A stretch of 64,000 nt of DNA, from contig NC_092195.1 in assembly GCF_043641665.1 (NCBI RefSeq), forward strand, positions 19,998,774 through 20,062,773. The letters run 5' to 3'. Positions 22,366-35,075 of the stretch are shown piece after piece. Under the pieces are notes generated by a model. It was not told the DNA's origin. It worked only from the letters and a program-made list of their open reading frames with translations, and made no database searches. Within the stretch, counting starts at the first letter, position 1. Every line of letters begins with the position of its first letter. The translations under genes were made by a program, and so were the position numbers. Source of the stretch: Enoplosus armatus (lineage: Eukaryota > Chordata > Actinopteri > Centrarchiformes > Enoplosidae).

Positions 22366-25111
22366 GCTTGTAGCCCACTTTGCTGACTCAAAGAGAAAAG
22401 CTGTAGCTTTAACAACTTCTGATCTGTGCTCACTTCACTTCATGACTTCTCATATTAATTTGAGAAGGATCATTTGATTCTCTGCGGTGCAGCGGATTGG
22501 ATGACGTTGGGAATGTATGACGTCAGGGGTTCAGTTTAAAGCGGGTTCAGATTGTGCTCACGCTGTGAACACTCCAGCGTGTATCATCATATTTGTGCGT
22601 TCCTGCGCTCACAGGGAAGAGATCCTGTGTGTGAACTAATGTGACTGCACACGTGTATTTGAACAAGTGAAATGGAGAGTGTGTTTGTGTGCACAGCTTG
22701 TCTCCAGGTTTGTGTTTCTCCTGCCACGTCAGTCCTATTGGCCACGCTCTATATTTAGCCAGGAGGTCGCAGCCAAACAGCATGGGAGACGCTTCAGAGG
22801 GACGTGAGCCTGGAAGGAGGTCAACGTGGTGACTGAGATGTGCTGCGAGCAAGATAACAAGAACCGAACCAGCGGTAACGTTAGAGGAGGGAGAGGGGGT
22901 CAAAGAGGGGCAGGAACTACGAGTCACTCTGCGTGAAGTCACACGCTTATCTATTCACCTCAGCGATCCTCAGTGTCGTAGCACCATCCCAAAACTTAGA
23001 CCACAGAGGGTTGATTGATTTGAAAGTGATAATGCAAGACGAATCATCTCGGCATGTAACATGATATTGGAACATGCCCATCGTCTACTTTTTATGCTGC
23101 CTTCAGATGCTGTCGGAAATATGACTTGAGAGCACATGACTCATATAAAGAAGGTAAAAGGGCCATGCTGGTGGTCTGGCAGTCTAAGTATGTGCTGTAT
23201 CATATAACAGCATGTAACATGCAACTGCAACATCCTGAGTTCAAATTTAGCCCGGACCTTTGTTGTATGTCCTCCTTCCCTCCTCTGACTTCCTGCTGCT
23301 CTTCGCAGTTTAGACGTATAAAAGGTGAAAATGGCAAAGATCGAATATCCAAAAGGAGGTTAATGTGAGGAATGTTTGGAATTTCCTATGATCATGAAGT
23401 AGCTGAGATGTGATCAGAGAATATATGACCAGTGACTGATGTTTCTTTTCACCATAGTTTGAATTCAAATGGGTTATTTGTTCATAACTTAGCTACGTTT
23501 AAAAAGACATTATATTAAAATGATATGTCGCTAAAACAACATAATTGGTATTTCATAAGCAGTGTGTGTTGTGTGTGTGTGTGTGTGAGCCTGGGCTTTG
23601 TATTTAGTTCACACCTGGTCTGTTTCCTTTGGTCCAAATCGTGCCAGTAAATGATCCATTGTTGCATCGTTTGTGCTGTTGCAGTTTTGCAGTTTACTTG
23701 CAAAGATTTGTGGATATTTCAGAAATAATGTGGAAACTATTCTAAGTAGTATTTTATAATACTTACTTTAACATGTGACATTTTATGTTTTACATTTTAA
23801 AACGATGGTATTCCAGCAAAAAAACAAACAAATTGGACGTATCGTATTTGAGCGAGTTAGCACAATCATTTCTGCGAGCAGGTGTATCAAGTGCGACGGG
23901 TCATAAAACCAGCTATGGAGGAGGCAGCGACGGTAAGCTGAGAAGAGTGTTGAGAGTGCAGAATAAGAGAGAAATGGAACCTGAGAGAGAATGACATTAA
24001 ATATTCATGTCATGTTTAATAATAAAATGAAGTCATTCATACTCAATCAAGTCAGTTCAAAAAAAAGTTGCAGAGACGGTTCACCTTCCATTCAGGCACA
24101 CGAAAGCCGTTTGTTCGAACATAAATCATCCAAGAAAAACACTGGAGGTAAAAACTCACAGCTTCAGCTAATTTAACACTGTGTACCCTCCCCCCCCACT
24201 ATACATCTTTACAATGTCTTCTAGTTGCATCTGCTTGTCAAACAATTTATAAAGTGTAGCACCCACCTTACACTTAATTTAAAATATTACATATATACTC
24301 TTCTTACAATGAATGCCGTGTCACCTATACAACGCATGGCCAGACACAGACAATAACTATATAGCGTGAAATGAAATGAAAAAAAATATGAATGCATTTG
24401 CACCATTACAAAAGTAGAGCCATGTCAAATGAAATATTTCTAATGAATGTCTGTCTCAGTGCTAATTGATGAGCAACAAAACATCCAACGTAGACAGCGA
24501 GAAGGCAGCTCTGCAGACAGGAAGGCGTTAAAGGATAAACTTTTTTCACACGTCACTGAGGAAAAACGAGGTTCTCAGATTGGAGGACAACAATAAACTG
24601 TTCAGTTCATTCGGTGTAGAGTTTGTTTTTCATGGTCGTCTTGTTACCTGAGCAGACAGGTGGCTGATCCAAGTAATCAAAGCCCGGCTACAGTGAATCA
24701 TTACAGTGACTACAGTGTTTAAGTTTGCATATATACACCAAATAATGTGCTCATGATGCTGTCCACCTGCGAGCAGGAACTTTCCCAGTCTCATTTAAAA
24801 ATCTAAAACTGAATGGTTCTTTGACTTGAGGATTCAGTAGAGAATAAAGGTTTTAGTTAAATCAAATTAGTTGATTGTTTAAATGGCCCACATCAATAAC
24901 ACATGTTTAAATAAGTGTAGAACAATTAACCAGCCAACATCTTAACATTTATCATCATGACATGTTAGCATTCTGGCTAGCCAACATTAACCCGTTGGCT
25001 TGAATCGCTTCTTTTAGCTGCTAAACTATCCGTCTTTTTTTAAGTATTGTTTGATAATGAGTTCATATTAAAGGAGTTTTTTAAGTCAGCATTATGCAAA
25101 CCACTTATTCA

Positions 25112-25117
25112 TTTATT
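25112..25117 (-). terminator. Candidate poly(A) signal of cacng6
   Basis: TTTATT on the plus strand reads AATAAA on the minus strand, 263 bases past the cacng6 stop. This would give a short 3' UTR of about 0.27 kb. Confidence 0.4.
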
Positions 25118-25379
25118 GAATAAAGTGACAGTAAATTGCCTCCAAACCCTGCAGGATGATTAGTAAGACAATACAGAAGTGTTTCCCAACCACGTCTGAG
25201 CATTAAGATCATGTTTTATAACAACTGTAATGTGACATTGCAGCTTTAAGCAATTAGCTTTCTACATTCTTGTGATTCCTTAATGCTGAGATGTGTTTGG
25301 GAATCACCCACCCCCCCTCTGCACCCTCCCTCCTCACAAACAGAACGGGCAGATAAAGTGTAAAACCACCTTCGGGACA

Positions 25380-25600
25380 CTAACTGCTGCTGTCCTTGTG
25401 AGGGAGACACCTCTGCAAGGGGTTGTAGGGCAGAGCCAGCAGCAGGAAGAGGACCCCACCCACGATGAGGACAGCCCCCGCGCAGCCGACGCACGACACC
25501 GACCACGAGAGCTCGTGGTGGAGGGGAACCGTGTGGTCGCTGGCCAGGAAGGCCAGAACGGACTGGTGGAAAACCATCAGAGAGAGGAGCACCATGACAC
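25380..25600 (-). CDS. cacng6: cacng6 exon 6
   Basis: Residues 215-287 and the stop: rest of TM3, second extracellular loop, TM4 (CAGAVLIVGGVLFLLLALPY) and a short tail ending in SSS. The 75-nt intron before it is close to the minimum for vertebrates; its acceptor is TCTCCTCCACAG. Confidence 0.93.
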
Positions 25601-28600
25601 CTGTGGAGGAGACGGTGGACAGTTACAGACGTCCTACACCTCATGTTGTATATCATACAAGTTGCCTGTACTGACCTGACAGAATGAAGCAGACGGACGC
25701 TGGCTTGAGGAAGAACAGGATCTCTTTACTGAGAGACATGGTGATGCATATGGCCCCCATCACCATCAGGAACAGGCTGAACAGGGCCAACATGGCTGCC
25801 GCTACATTCAGATCTGCACAGGGAAGAAGGACAGTGTGATCTCAAATCACAGGGAGTAATTCTAGTACTGCATTTCATACACTCATGGCTGTATTTATTA
25901 AATCACTACATTGAGGAATATAGCGTGACAGTGATTTGACACCTGCAAATAATGAGATTTTAATGTACGTCTGTCTTTCTTCATTCAGCGAATGGCACTC
26001 TGTGATCTTAATATATTATGGAGCTGCCAGTGAAATGAGAGGTTGGACGACAGCTCGGAGACACTTGAACGCAGCGTAGGCGGAATAGATTTCAAACACT
26101 CGCAGAGTCGACGATGGCCAACCCGAAAGAGTGCAGCGAGGAGGTGAAGGGAGACAAAGAGAAAAGGTAAGGACAGAGAAAGAGAGAGATGGATCGTGGG
26201 AGAGGTGACAGAGGACGCAGGGAAAGAGAGAGAGGCAGCAAGATGGAGAGGTGGAGAAGAAGAAAAGGGATAACGGAAGGAGGGAGTGGGCGGGGAAGGT
26301 GGGACAGCGGTTGACAGAGGCCAAAAGAGCTGAAAGAGGTGTGTGACTCACTCTTCTGTGTTGTCTTCTGAAACATCACAGCATTTTCCCCCGTGGTGAA
26401 AAACTTGAAGTAGGTGCAGTTTGATTCTGCAGGAGGAAAAAGATGGAGGAAGAGAAACAGCTACCGTAAACGAATCAACCACAAACACTGACGGGGAATC
26501 TGCCGTCGCTGCAGACGATCTCGATGAACATCTTATTGAAATTCAAGCGGCTGCGTGTCTCTCAGCCCTGTACACTTTAAATAATTCCCCATCAAACATA
26601 ATCAGCTGTGAACGGCAACGACAAGCTCAAGGTGACAATCCAATGCTTCCTGCACAATTAGTACTCCGCCGTCCTGATGATGTGTTACAGCAATTAGAGT
26701 TTGGCCGTCAAATAGAAAGTGACACCTCTATCTGTTCCCTCGCACATTTGAGCGCACAAGCAAGCAGAACACGCACACACATCACTCTTAATTAGTGTGA
26801 TCAAAGCCAAACCCTCTGAGGGTTCAGGGTTGTTGTTCTTTCCCTCACAATAGTGATCAGTGTCACAGCGCTGATTCTGTTGAGGAGCTGTCCTCAAATC
26901 CCATCGACAAATAAGGGGTTTCTGCCACTGGCCAGTCAGACAGTGATTGGACTTTACTCCTTATTCCATTAAGGAACAGGTGGTGCATGTTGTTCCATCA
27001 TGTTGGGTTAGGATCAAAACTCAAAAACAAACATTCAATAACATAACATGTAAACTGAATGGTCTGAGGATGTGACACTATGATGAATGATTTACATTCT
27101 CCACCACGCTGTGGTATAATTATGAAGGTCCAGGGACTCCAATCTAAACCTGCTTTAATCATCGATTTCGAATGTGCAGTTGTATTAGTTGTTTTACATT
27201 TGACTTTGGGTCCACAGTATTTATAAATCAGATGGTGTGAAGTCTGAAATGACCAATGCTGCATGTTTGCACTTGCCAAAAAGAGAAAAGTTTGATTTAA
27301 TGGACTCATTAAAAATCATTCTGTGATGGCTGGACAAAATAAATAAAATCTTAGACAGTTGGCCAATGGGAAGCTTCCTTATCCAACCATGCAAACCAGG
27401 TTGGATGTAGTGTAGGAGAAGTCTCCCATTGGCAATCGTATGTAGGCCGTCATGTAGTTTCAAATAAGAAATCTACTATACGTCTCCTTCACACTCTTTA
27501 GAAGTTAAAAAGTCCCACAGCACACAGCGGCTCCATTAACCACTAAGCAAGTAACCCTGGGAAACACTCTCACTTGTTTTGATGAAAATCAAACAGGTAT
27601 CTTGTCTGAAACCGATGACGAACAGGCAAAGAGCTCCCGGTGGACTTTTCTCAGTCCGTCTCTCGCTTTTTATGTGAGTCATTCTTTAAAAGGGGGGCGC
27701 TCGTTCAGGTGAGTCATGGAAAAGGGGAGCAATACTTCAAATAGCTTTAATAATCTTTTGTCTCACTCAAGCAAATGTCATTTTCAACCCACAGTCCTGC
27801 ATTATTTCCATTAGCTTGCACATGTATTAAGAAGCTTTAGCTAGACTGTAACAACCTAAAACTGGAATATGATGGTGGCTAATGAAAAACGCTGAAATAA
27901 ATACATGTTGGGCAAAACCTGGGCACCTCTGAGCACAAGTGAAAAAACACTTAGACACCCAAACCAGAAAATCAGTTGTGTTGTTGCCTTACAAAATCCA
28001 AATGATGCATCCCTTCTCTTGACCCAAAAGCAACTTGTGGACTCGCTCTGTAACAATGACTCAGGCAGTTAGTCAGCCGGAGCATTCAGCCAGCCAGCCA
28101 ACAGTGAGCCAAGCATCATTTGTCTAGCCAGAAAGTCAGGTAGATCACTCATTCATGCTAACAGTTTGACAAACGTCCAGTCAGCCAGCTGGCCTGTCAA
28201 TCATCAGGTTAAACCTCCCTCCCTCCCACACACAGACCAGTCAGACATCGTAAAAGTTAGACAGCTGACCAGTCGGTCACTCTTTGAGTCACCTGCGGGT
28301 AGTTCAGCAGGTCCGCAGCTCTCTCTCTCTGGGTCGATATCAGCCACCCACAAGGTCTTGGTGCAGCCCTTCCACAGGCCGTAGTGAGCAGTCAGACAAG
28401 TCTGCAAAACCAAGATCAAAGAGGTTTTTTAAAGACAAGATCAGCGGTTATATTCTTTTTTTTTCCATCCATCATAGAGTTTAGCTTTAGACGCCAAACA
28501 GTGATTCATCTCTAACAGGAAATTACTGTTTAGTTGTGTGTTGTTGTTTTTTTGTAGTGCAGAAAACATCCCTGGACAGGTTCATAACATCTGAGACGGA

Positions 28601-30222
28601 TCTGAGAATGTGTCTGTGCACCTTATGAACTAGGTCGTGAACACAAGTTACCGTTTATTGCTAACAACATTTCACCTGGTTGTTATAGAAATTCTTGGGA
28701 GGCGCCAGCTCCACCCAAAACTCTGTCCCCACCCCAAGGACGGTCAGGACTACGCCCACAATGGCCACGAAGAATGCCAACTTGATCTGGCGAGAGAACA
28801 CAATACAAAACAATGTTGATATCAGAAAAAGTGACGTTTGCAATACTGAATTAAAGAGTTATTAAACAATCTATTCCTTCTATCAGCCACCTGCACTGAC
28901 CTGTATTCCATTGCAGCCCTTTATGATGGAGGCCCAGTTACAACGTCCTCCCTTACTGACTCATTTTAGCCTTTTTGACTTTAGCATGTGTTCTGAGTGG
29001 CAGAGCACTAGACCCAAGCCAACGCAGAGTCAAGTGTCTGGCTGAGCTCGAGCTTGAGTGCTTTCTACACTCTTTACCTCATAAAATCATTGGCAGGGGA
29101 AATCTGAAACTATAAAACCCATATCATAAAGACACAGCAAGAGCTGGCAAGAACAAGTTTACATGAACATAGTGTGTCTAACTTTTTATTACTAAGGCTC
29201 GATCATGTGGGTTTCTGTTTCGACAACTTTCATAGATTCTATATGAATTTACTTTACATTTAGCGTCCTTGCAACCTCTTTTTCTCAAGCACTTCCAATG
29301 ATCCGGGGTGGACATTAGAACTGGGCCATAACGTGCTGTGATATACACACAGAGCCAGGTAATTAAAATAAGCAGAGAGCAGATATTCTGCAGTAATGTG
29401 CAGTGAGGAAGTAACAGTACCAAAGGGAAAGAACAATCTCCGCATGTTGTTTTTAATGTCTTCAGCAGATGAAACATCAACCCTCCGAGCAGCAGTTGAG
29501 ATGTGTGGGTGGGCTCTTTACTTCAGATGTTGAGAGAGAGGACGTTTTGTCTGGGCTTGAGTTCTTCAAATGGCTGTTAGAGAGTTTTTTTTTTGGGTGA
29601 GAAGTAGGTTTAGAGTTTGGGGATAGGGGATGAATTATGTCACGATGGTCCTATTTGTGTACGTGTGTGTGTGTACTTGTCAGAAAGTGATGAAAATGCA
29701 GAGCCTGAAATCTCAGCTGGCTTATCTTTGAGCAAGTCTATCTCTGCTGAACACCTGCAGACCACTCTTATGGTTCTTATGGTTACATAACATTTTATCT
29801 CCTTAATGTCAAATAACTGCGTTGAATCTCTTACAAATATTTATTTTCTAGCATTAAGTCTTCGTCTGCTCGTGTGGAGTGTTCCTCGCCTTGTGGACCA
29901 GCCTGATTTCAGGTGAAAAGGCAGCCGTGTGATTGATTGGTTCCATTAGCTCCGGAGTACTTTCATACAGCCTGAGGGAGAACACACATTCACACAATAT
30001 GAAACTAGCTACCTTCCCTTCCTGGGCCTCACTCATGGCGTGTCCTGTTGACGTTGTCCTGCGGCGCTTGTTCCCCCCAAATGTACTGCGTCCAGTCATC
30101 AGGTTGGTCAGACCTCCCGGACCAGGGGCTGCTCCTCCCGGCGCAGCCCCTCCCACCGTTCCTGCCGCCGCCGGACCCACCATGCGGCCCTCCTCATCAG
30201 TCACCAAAAAGGTAGACCACAT
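25380..30222 (-). CDS. cacng6: Voltage-dependent calcium channel gamma-6 subunit
   Basis: Six minus-strand exons (30013-30222, 28676-28786, 28293-28401, 26352-26426, 25676-25813, 25380-25600) join in frame to 287 codons; human gamma-6 has about 260. Gamma-6 is a tetraspan membrane protein of the gamma-1/gamma-6 branch, linked to modulation of voltage-gated, notably T-type, calcium channels rather than AMPA receptors. The start MWSTFLVTDEEGR parallels human MWSNFFLQEENRR. TM1 is about residues 71-94. The extracellular loop carries the family GLWKGC motif (about 114-119), CGPAELP, and the glycosylation sequon NCT with YFKFFTTGENA. TM2 is about 172-195, TM3 about 205-227, TM4 about 247-271. It ends DSSS with no PDZ ligand, as expected for gamma-6. 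The cytoplasmic N-terminus has an Ala/Gly/Pro-rich stretch longer than in human. The last intron is only 75 nt. The gene faces cacng8 tail to tail. Confidence 0.93.
25676..25813 (-). CDS. cacng6: cacng6 exon 5
   Basis: 138 nt, residues 169-214 plus one base: TM2 (from LNVAAAMLALFSLFLMVMGA) and the start of TM3 (PASVCFILSG). Acceptor CCTGTGCAG, donor GTCAGT. Confidence 0.94.
25814..26351 (-). other. cacng6 intron 4
   Basis: 538-nt intron. The plus strand at 26,130-26,330 is strongly purine-rich (pyrimidine-rich in the transcript). No other feature. Confidence 0.88.
26352..26426 (-). CDS. cacng6: cacng6 exon 4
   Basis: A 75-nt exon for residues 144-168: NCTYFKFFTTGENAVMFQKT, containing the N-glycosylation site shared by gamma-1 and gamma-6. 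Acceptor CTCCTGCAG, donor GTGAGT. Confidence 0.93.
26427..28292 (-). other. cacng6 intron 3
   Basis: 1.9-kb intron. At 28,060-28,275 it holds a degenerate CAGCCAGTCAG-type tandem array. A non-repetitive stretch at 26,520-26,620 could be conserved non-coding sequence; an open frame there has no family resemblance. Confidence 0.8.
28060..28275. repeat. Degenerate CAGCCAGTCAG-type array
   Basis: Words such as AGTCAGCC, CAGCCAGCCAGCC and CAGTCAGCCAGC recur across about 200 bp, lying immediately 3' (on the gene's strand) of the exon 3 donor at 28,292. It is a decayed tetra/octanucleotide array. Confidence 0.6.
28293..28401 (-). CDS. cacng6: cacng6 exon 3
   Basis: Residues 108-143: first extracellular loop from TCLTAHYGLWKGCTK to CGPAELPA. 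Matches the human gamma-6 CxAAHxGLWKxCTK pattern. Acceptor TTTTGCAG, donor GTGACT. Confidence 0.93.
28676..28786 (-). CDS. cacng6: cacng6 exon 2
   Basis: Residues 71-107: TM1 (IKLAFFVAIVGVVLTVLGVG) and the conserved TEFWVEL that follows it. Acceptor CTCTCGCCAG, donor GTGAAA. Phase 0 at both ends. Confidence 0.92.
28787..30012 (-). other. cacng6 intron 1
   Basis: 1.2-kb intron. A short TG run lies near 29,660-29,675. Nothing else is recognised. Confidence 0.85.
30013..30222 (-). CDS. cacng6: cacng6 exon 1
   Basis: Encodes residues 1-70: the N-terminal cytoplasmic domain from MWSTF to EAQEGK, with an Ala/Gly/Pro-rich segment (about 18-36). Met at 30222 was chosen over an in-frame Met four codons upstream because MWSxF aligns with the known family start. 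Donor GTAGCT. Confidence 0.88.
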
Positions 30223-33039
30223 GTTGTGACACAATAGAAAACTCCTAAGACAGCCGAGTGGGATTCAATTTGACAGCCAAGCTTGCTTTGAGCTTTTCCC
30301 TCGACAGGGGTGATGAGATTTTAGCAACAGAAGGAAAAAAGAAACAGAGGAAAACTGTTGTGGATTCTCAGTTTGTTCCCATAAAGAAAGCAGGGGGGAA
30401 ACTTGAGACAGTATTAAAGTAAAATAATGTCATACAGAAAAATGTACCTGACAGAAAGTGAGGGGAAGAAGAGGAAGACAGAGGTAGGAAGATAATCTGA
30501 AAAAAGAAAACGACTGTGTGATAACAACTAACACCAAAAAAGTGTCACCGAAAAATAGAAGAAAAAGTTTAAACCCAAAAAGTTCCTTGGTTGTCGAAAC
30601 TAAACATACAACTCTGAAAACTTTAGCAGGAAAAGGCAGGAGTCAGCCTTTTGTTGAGGAAAAGCCCCCAAAAAAAGGCGGCTTTGACGATAGTTGCAAA
30701 ACTGATAAATGAATCATCGTGAAAAAAGAAAATGACAGAAAATATGTGTAGAAAGTGAAGCCACTGAGTCTGTAGAGGTAGAAGTCAGGAGTGGGTGAAG
30801 TGATGCTTCCTGGAGATGAAAGAAGGAGAAAGTAAAAGTAACTATATGAGGCATTTACAGAGGCTCTGGTCCTTTTGCACAAATTCACATAACGTCACCC
30901 ACATTTTATAAAGAACACGTGTGTAGACGGAGGAACGCTGCAGACATAGAAATTGCTGCATGTTGCATATTTCATACAAAAGAAGACAAGAAAACGAACA
31001 TGAACACTGGTAAACAGAGTGCATGCACTGCTGATGCTAACAGTATTAGCACTGTGCTATTACATGCACGTTACAACCAGTGTCAGATGGGGTCTTCTAG
31101 GACTCCTTACTGCCACAATCCTAAATGTAAAAGAATGACAGGTTTCCAAAACTGCAATGAATCTGAGTAACTTCAGATCAAAAGCACTGGTTCCTCTAAC
31201 TGTGCAGTGTGAACACAAACAGGTCTTTCTACTTTAGTGTATGTAGACCAGAGAAATTAACTGTATATACTGAACTCAGAAGCTTCTGATAGAAGAAAAG
31301 CACAGAACTGGAACTTCCTCCAATCACATATAATTATCTGTGCTGTCTGTTCCACTTTTTTCATTAGTGCAGAAAAGCAATATAAAAGCACTTAGCATAG
31401 TGAAATCACAATCAATTATCTATTTTGAGATGTTATGTGGCAGCAAACACATAGAGAAAACAGTCAGCATACTGAAATCATAACCAGTTATCTATTCTGA
31501 GACGCTTTGTGGCTCCTCAGCGGCACAAAAACACTCGTCATGTTCGAGCCGTAACCAATTATCTTTTCCGAGTAGCTCTGGAACAGAGAGGTCATGCAGA
31601 TACGCTGCCGCTGAGTTGAATCTTAAACCCTTTATGTCTGTAGGGTGAATGAAGCAGCTGTCCTGCCGCGTTCCACCAGGATTGTGGTGACAACAGACAT
31701 GGCACGCAGCCCTCCCTCTTGCTAGCAAAAATGAGACGCTTCCCCCGGAGAGAACGCATAACTTTACTGTCCATTCACTGTCTTGTTAACAAGCTAACAA
31801 GGTACAGAGTTTAAGTTTAGGGTTTTTTTTTACGACAAAGTTCTTCGTGGAACACAGATAATAAAACAAAACAGCTCAGTACATCAAATTACACAAATAC
31901 ATTCACCTAATTTTCTGTCTCACTTGACTGAACCTCAATAAGAGAATCTGCAGATGTCAGAAGACATTTTTGCTGCAGTCGTACACCATGTAAAGAAATG
32001 CACCAAAGTATGCTGATTGTCTGTGATAAACAAGTTATTTCATGCACAGTCCACAATATGCAGAAACTGTCAAACTTAATTCATCAATTTTATGAACATT
32101 TATGAACTTTCAGACGGACACGTAAGCCTAGCACAAGCCTTGTATTAATTTTATCTTTCGTCAGTTCTAGAGCATAAAATCAGGTTTGTTTGTTATTTGA
32201 AAGTTTTTCAATTAATCAGAGGAAGAAAGGTCATATTTCTGTTGCAGTTGAGAGACAAATTCAGACAAAATGAAATAATTAGGTTTCACAAAAGATTTAT
32301 CACACTTTGCCACTCTAAACAATCGGCAGCATATCGAATAATGATCAAACGGTCAATTCAAACATAACTGAGTAATTGATCTTCTGATTTAAAGGATATT
32401 ATAGTAGTGATAGTATTGATAGTAGTATCTTTGGCAGGCGCATGCATCACGTGCAGGTATCAAACCTGCAGCCTCTCTGTTATCTAGATAAAATCTGAAC
32501 TACCCTGCTTTGGGTTGTTTTTTTCCCTATTGGTTTATTATGTACTATTCAGATTTTTTTTTATCGTACAGTTTCTGTTCATTCCAACACTAAAGCAAGC
32601 GTTATATAAAAGTAACACCTTAAATAACAATGTGAATATGTAGAGAAAAACAGTATATTTCCTCCATGCGATTTTCCATTTCCATTACAACAAAACAACA
32701 TTCACGTTGTCAATACAGAACGAAGTTAGTTAGTTTAAAGTGTAATGTTAGTGGTCAAGACAGCTGTTACAGAATATTAAATGAAGTAAACTCTGCTGTC
32801 CTTACTCATCAAGACTGACCACGGCTCTCCTTATACGGCATCCAGATGGACACACTGGAAAAGTACGAGTTGAAGCACGAGGAAGAGACTCATCACAGCG
32901 GCTGCGACCAGCGACAAACCCCCTTTAACAAGCTCACTCTCCCAAAATATCCTTCTTACTGTCTCCAAAATAAGCCAACGTGGAATCGGCACTGAGGAGA
33001 AACACTCTGTACAGGCAACGTTTGAAGAAGACGTTCAGC

Positions 33040-33110
33040 TTTATTCCCCCACCACCACCACCACCACCTACCAGCCACCAGCCCCCCCCCCAAACAGTTC
33101 AGCAGCCAAA
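33040..33110. repeat. (CCA)n and poly-C stretch
   Basis: About eight CCA units at 33,047-33,068 are followed by a C9 run near 33,081-33,090. Confidence 0.85.
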
Positions 33111-33360
33111 AAATATCATGCTGAAATTAGACACATTATGTTTTTTATTTTTTCACTCTTTAACACGTGCTGCACGCCCGCTTCACAACACTCACAACAA
33201 CGATATTAACAAGTTGCTGACCTGGTTTTTGTGTGTGTGCTTCTGTTCGCAGTGACGGAGGGCGAGGCGAGGAGAGGGAGTGAGGAGGACGGGTGAGGGA
33301 GGGGAAAAGAGGGTGGAGGTCAAAGCGGGAGTCGGTGTTACGTCTGAGGGAGGTTTAAGA

Positions 33361-33494
33361 GTGTGTGTGTGTGTGTGTTTGTGTGTACCTGTGCACATCT
33401 TCATATAGAGTTGCAGGAATACATATCTGTACGTGTGCATGCCTGCGTATTAGCTTGCAGGCCTCTGTGTATGTGTGTGAGCCAACTGCCTAAA

Positions 33495-33547
<53 letters not shown>

Positions 33548-33683
33548 ATGCAGTCACACTGTAGCTTCTGTAAGTGAATCTGTTTGTTTATGCTAACGTG
33601 GACAGTTGTGCTGGACGAGTCTCTCAGCTTTAAAATGTATTTGTGTGTCACACCACTTTCACACACACACACACACACACACA
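33361..33683. repeat. (TG)n / (CA)n microsatellite cluster
   Basis: (TG) at 33361-33380 and 33496-33543 (24 units, the longest TG run here), then (CA) at 33660-33683: another inverted pair with about 115 bp between. Confidence 0.95.
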
Positions 33684-35071
33684 ACCCCAACTCCATAACT
33701 GTGTGTGTATGTGCATGTTACGCCTCCCTCCTGTCTATTTTTGCCCCCCACCTGTTAATGACATTAAAGCCGACCCAGGGGAAAGGGCTGCGGCCGGGGG
33801 CTTGTGTCAGCTCGACCCTGGCTGTGAGGCTCATGTCTGCGGCCACCGCTACGATCCCGCTGATTGAAGAGGGAATTGTAGATTCAACACCTCGAAAAGA
33901 AGTAACGCTGCCGGTTGGCTGTCGTCCGGCTCACATGGTCGGATGTTGGAGCCGTGAGATCGAATCCTCTCGCCCAGCTGCCTGCTGACACACGCAATGC
34001 AGCAGTTTATCCAGTTTGTTGGTACTAAAAGACAAAACATTCATTTTAAAATGTTTATAGTGAAAAATAAAACTTTGTGGAACGTGTCTCGTGGATTTTG
34101 TCAAAGAGAAAACTTTGTTTCACCAACCTTTTGACGTGATGAAACCGCGCAACTTGAATAAGCCGTTTTTACCTGCCCCCCAGTGTGATGTCACATTGGG
34201 GAAAAAAGGGCCAGCTAATCACAGTGGTAGTTTGTGAGCAGTGATACAAACCTGCTGTTTCATGAGAGCTTTGTGCAGAGCATTGGAAACCAAGTTAATG
34301 TTGTTCTGTAGCAGCGAGCAGATCGCTCCTTTACTGCACAGCGGAGGACTGCTGACACCTGTGAGGGAGTGGGTGTGAAACAGCGGAGGAGAGGGTGATA
34401 ATTGTATGTCTGGTGCCCAGTTTTTATAATTATCGTACCTTCAGGCCTTAAATTACGCTACAGTTCAAATGAAACAAATGCAGCAGTCTTACAAATATGT
34501 CACAAAAATGAAAAAAAAATACCCGTTTTCCAAAAAGAAACCCACACGATCCAACTCATTGAGTCTATTTACTTTCTCCGAAGCATCTCGTGGCCTTCCA
34601 CGGTGAAAGCCATCAGACCACAGGTTTCTTTCCAGGCTGCTTTTTCCAATATCAAGAATGAACTTTCAAGCTGAACAAAACACCTACCATCATCATTACT
34701 GTAACACCTACAAAGAAGTAGCAAGACTCACAACGACTTTAGATGCACTTTCACGCCTTCATCCCTTCCACAGTGCGCCATCGTGTCAATGAAGACACCT
34801 TGATGATGTGTCCACACACCAGAGGCCGTCAGCTGGACACAGAGTGATGAAGCAGCATCATTTAGTTGTGATATTTGCAGGGATATTAAGCAAATTCAAG
34901 GGATACTTCTCAAAATGTTTCTGTATTTGCTTTTATTTAAAAAAGAAAAACAAATCTGCTGAATTCATTCAATAGTTTTTCCATCCATCTGATCAGAGGG
35001 TCAGCAGTTGCCTGGTGAGAGAGAGAGAGAGAGAATACTGCAGTCAGATGTGCCTGGCATTGTGATAAATG

Positions 35072-35075
35072 GTGT

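Larger units (their letters stand above)
18151..25110. other. Intergenic region between cacng8 and cacng6
   Basis: About 7 kb between two converging genes. It contains a tRNA-derived SINE (18,431-18,677), a (GATA) run near 18,922-18,940, a possible LINE 3' fragment (about 21,770-21,935), a (GGA) tract (22,331-22,365) and a TG run near 23,562-23,587. Two non-repetitive stretches near 20,330-20,530 and 20,610-20,790 look like possible conserved non-coding DNA. No coding exon is recognised on either strand. Confidence 0.6.

Noticed and set aside
26421..26795. A 124-codon plus-strand frame inside cacng6 intron 3
   Set aside because: It runs through the exon 4 acceptor of cacng6 on the other strand and has no family match. 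The underlying DNA may be conserved for other reasons.
33900..33990. A tRNA-like stretch with GATCGAATCC resembling a B box
   Set aside because: No acceptable A box at the right spacing, and the acceptor stem does not pair.
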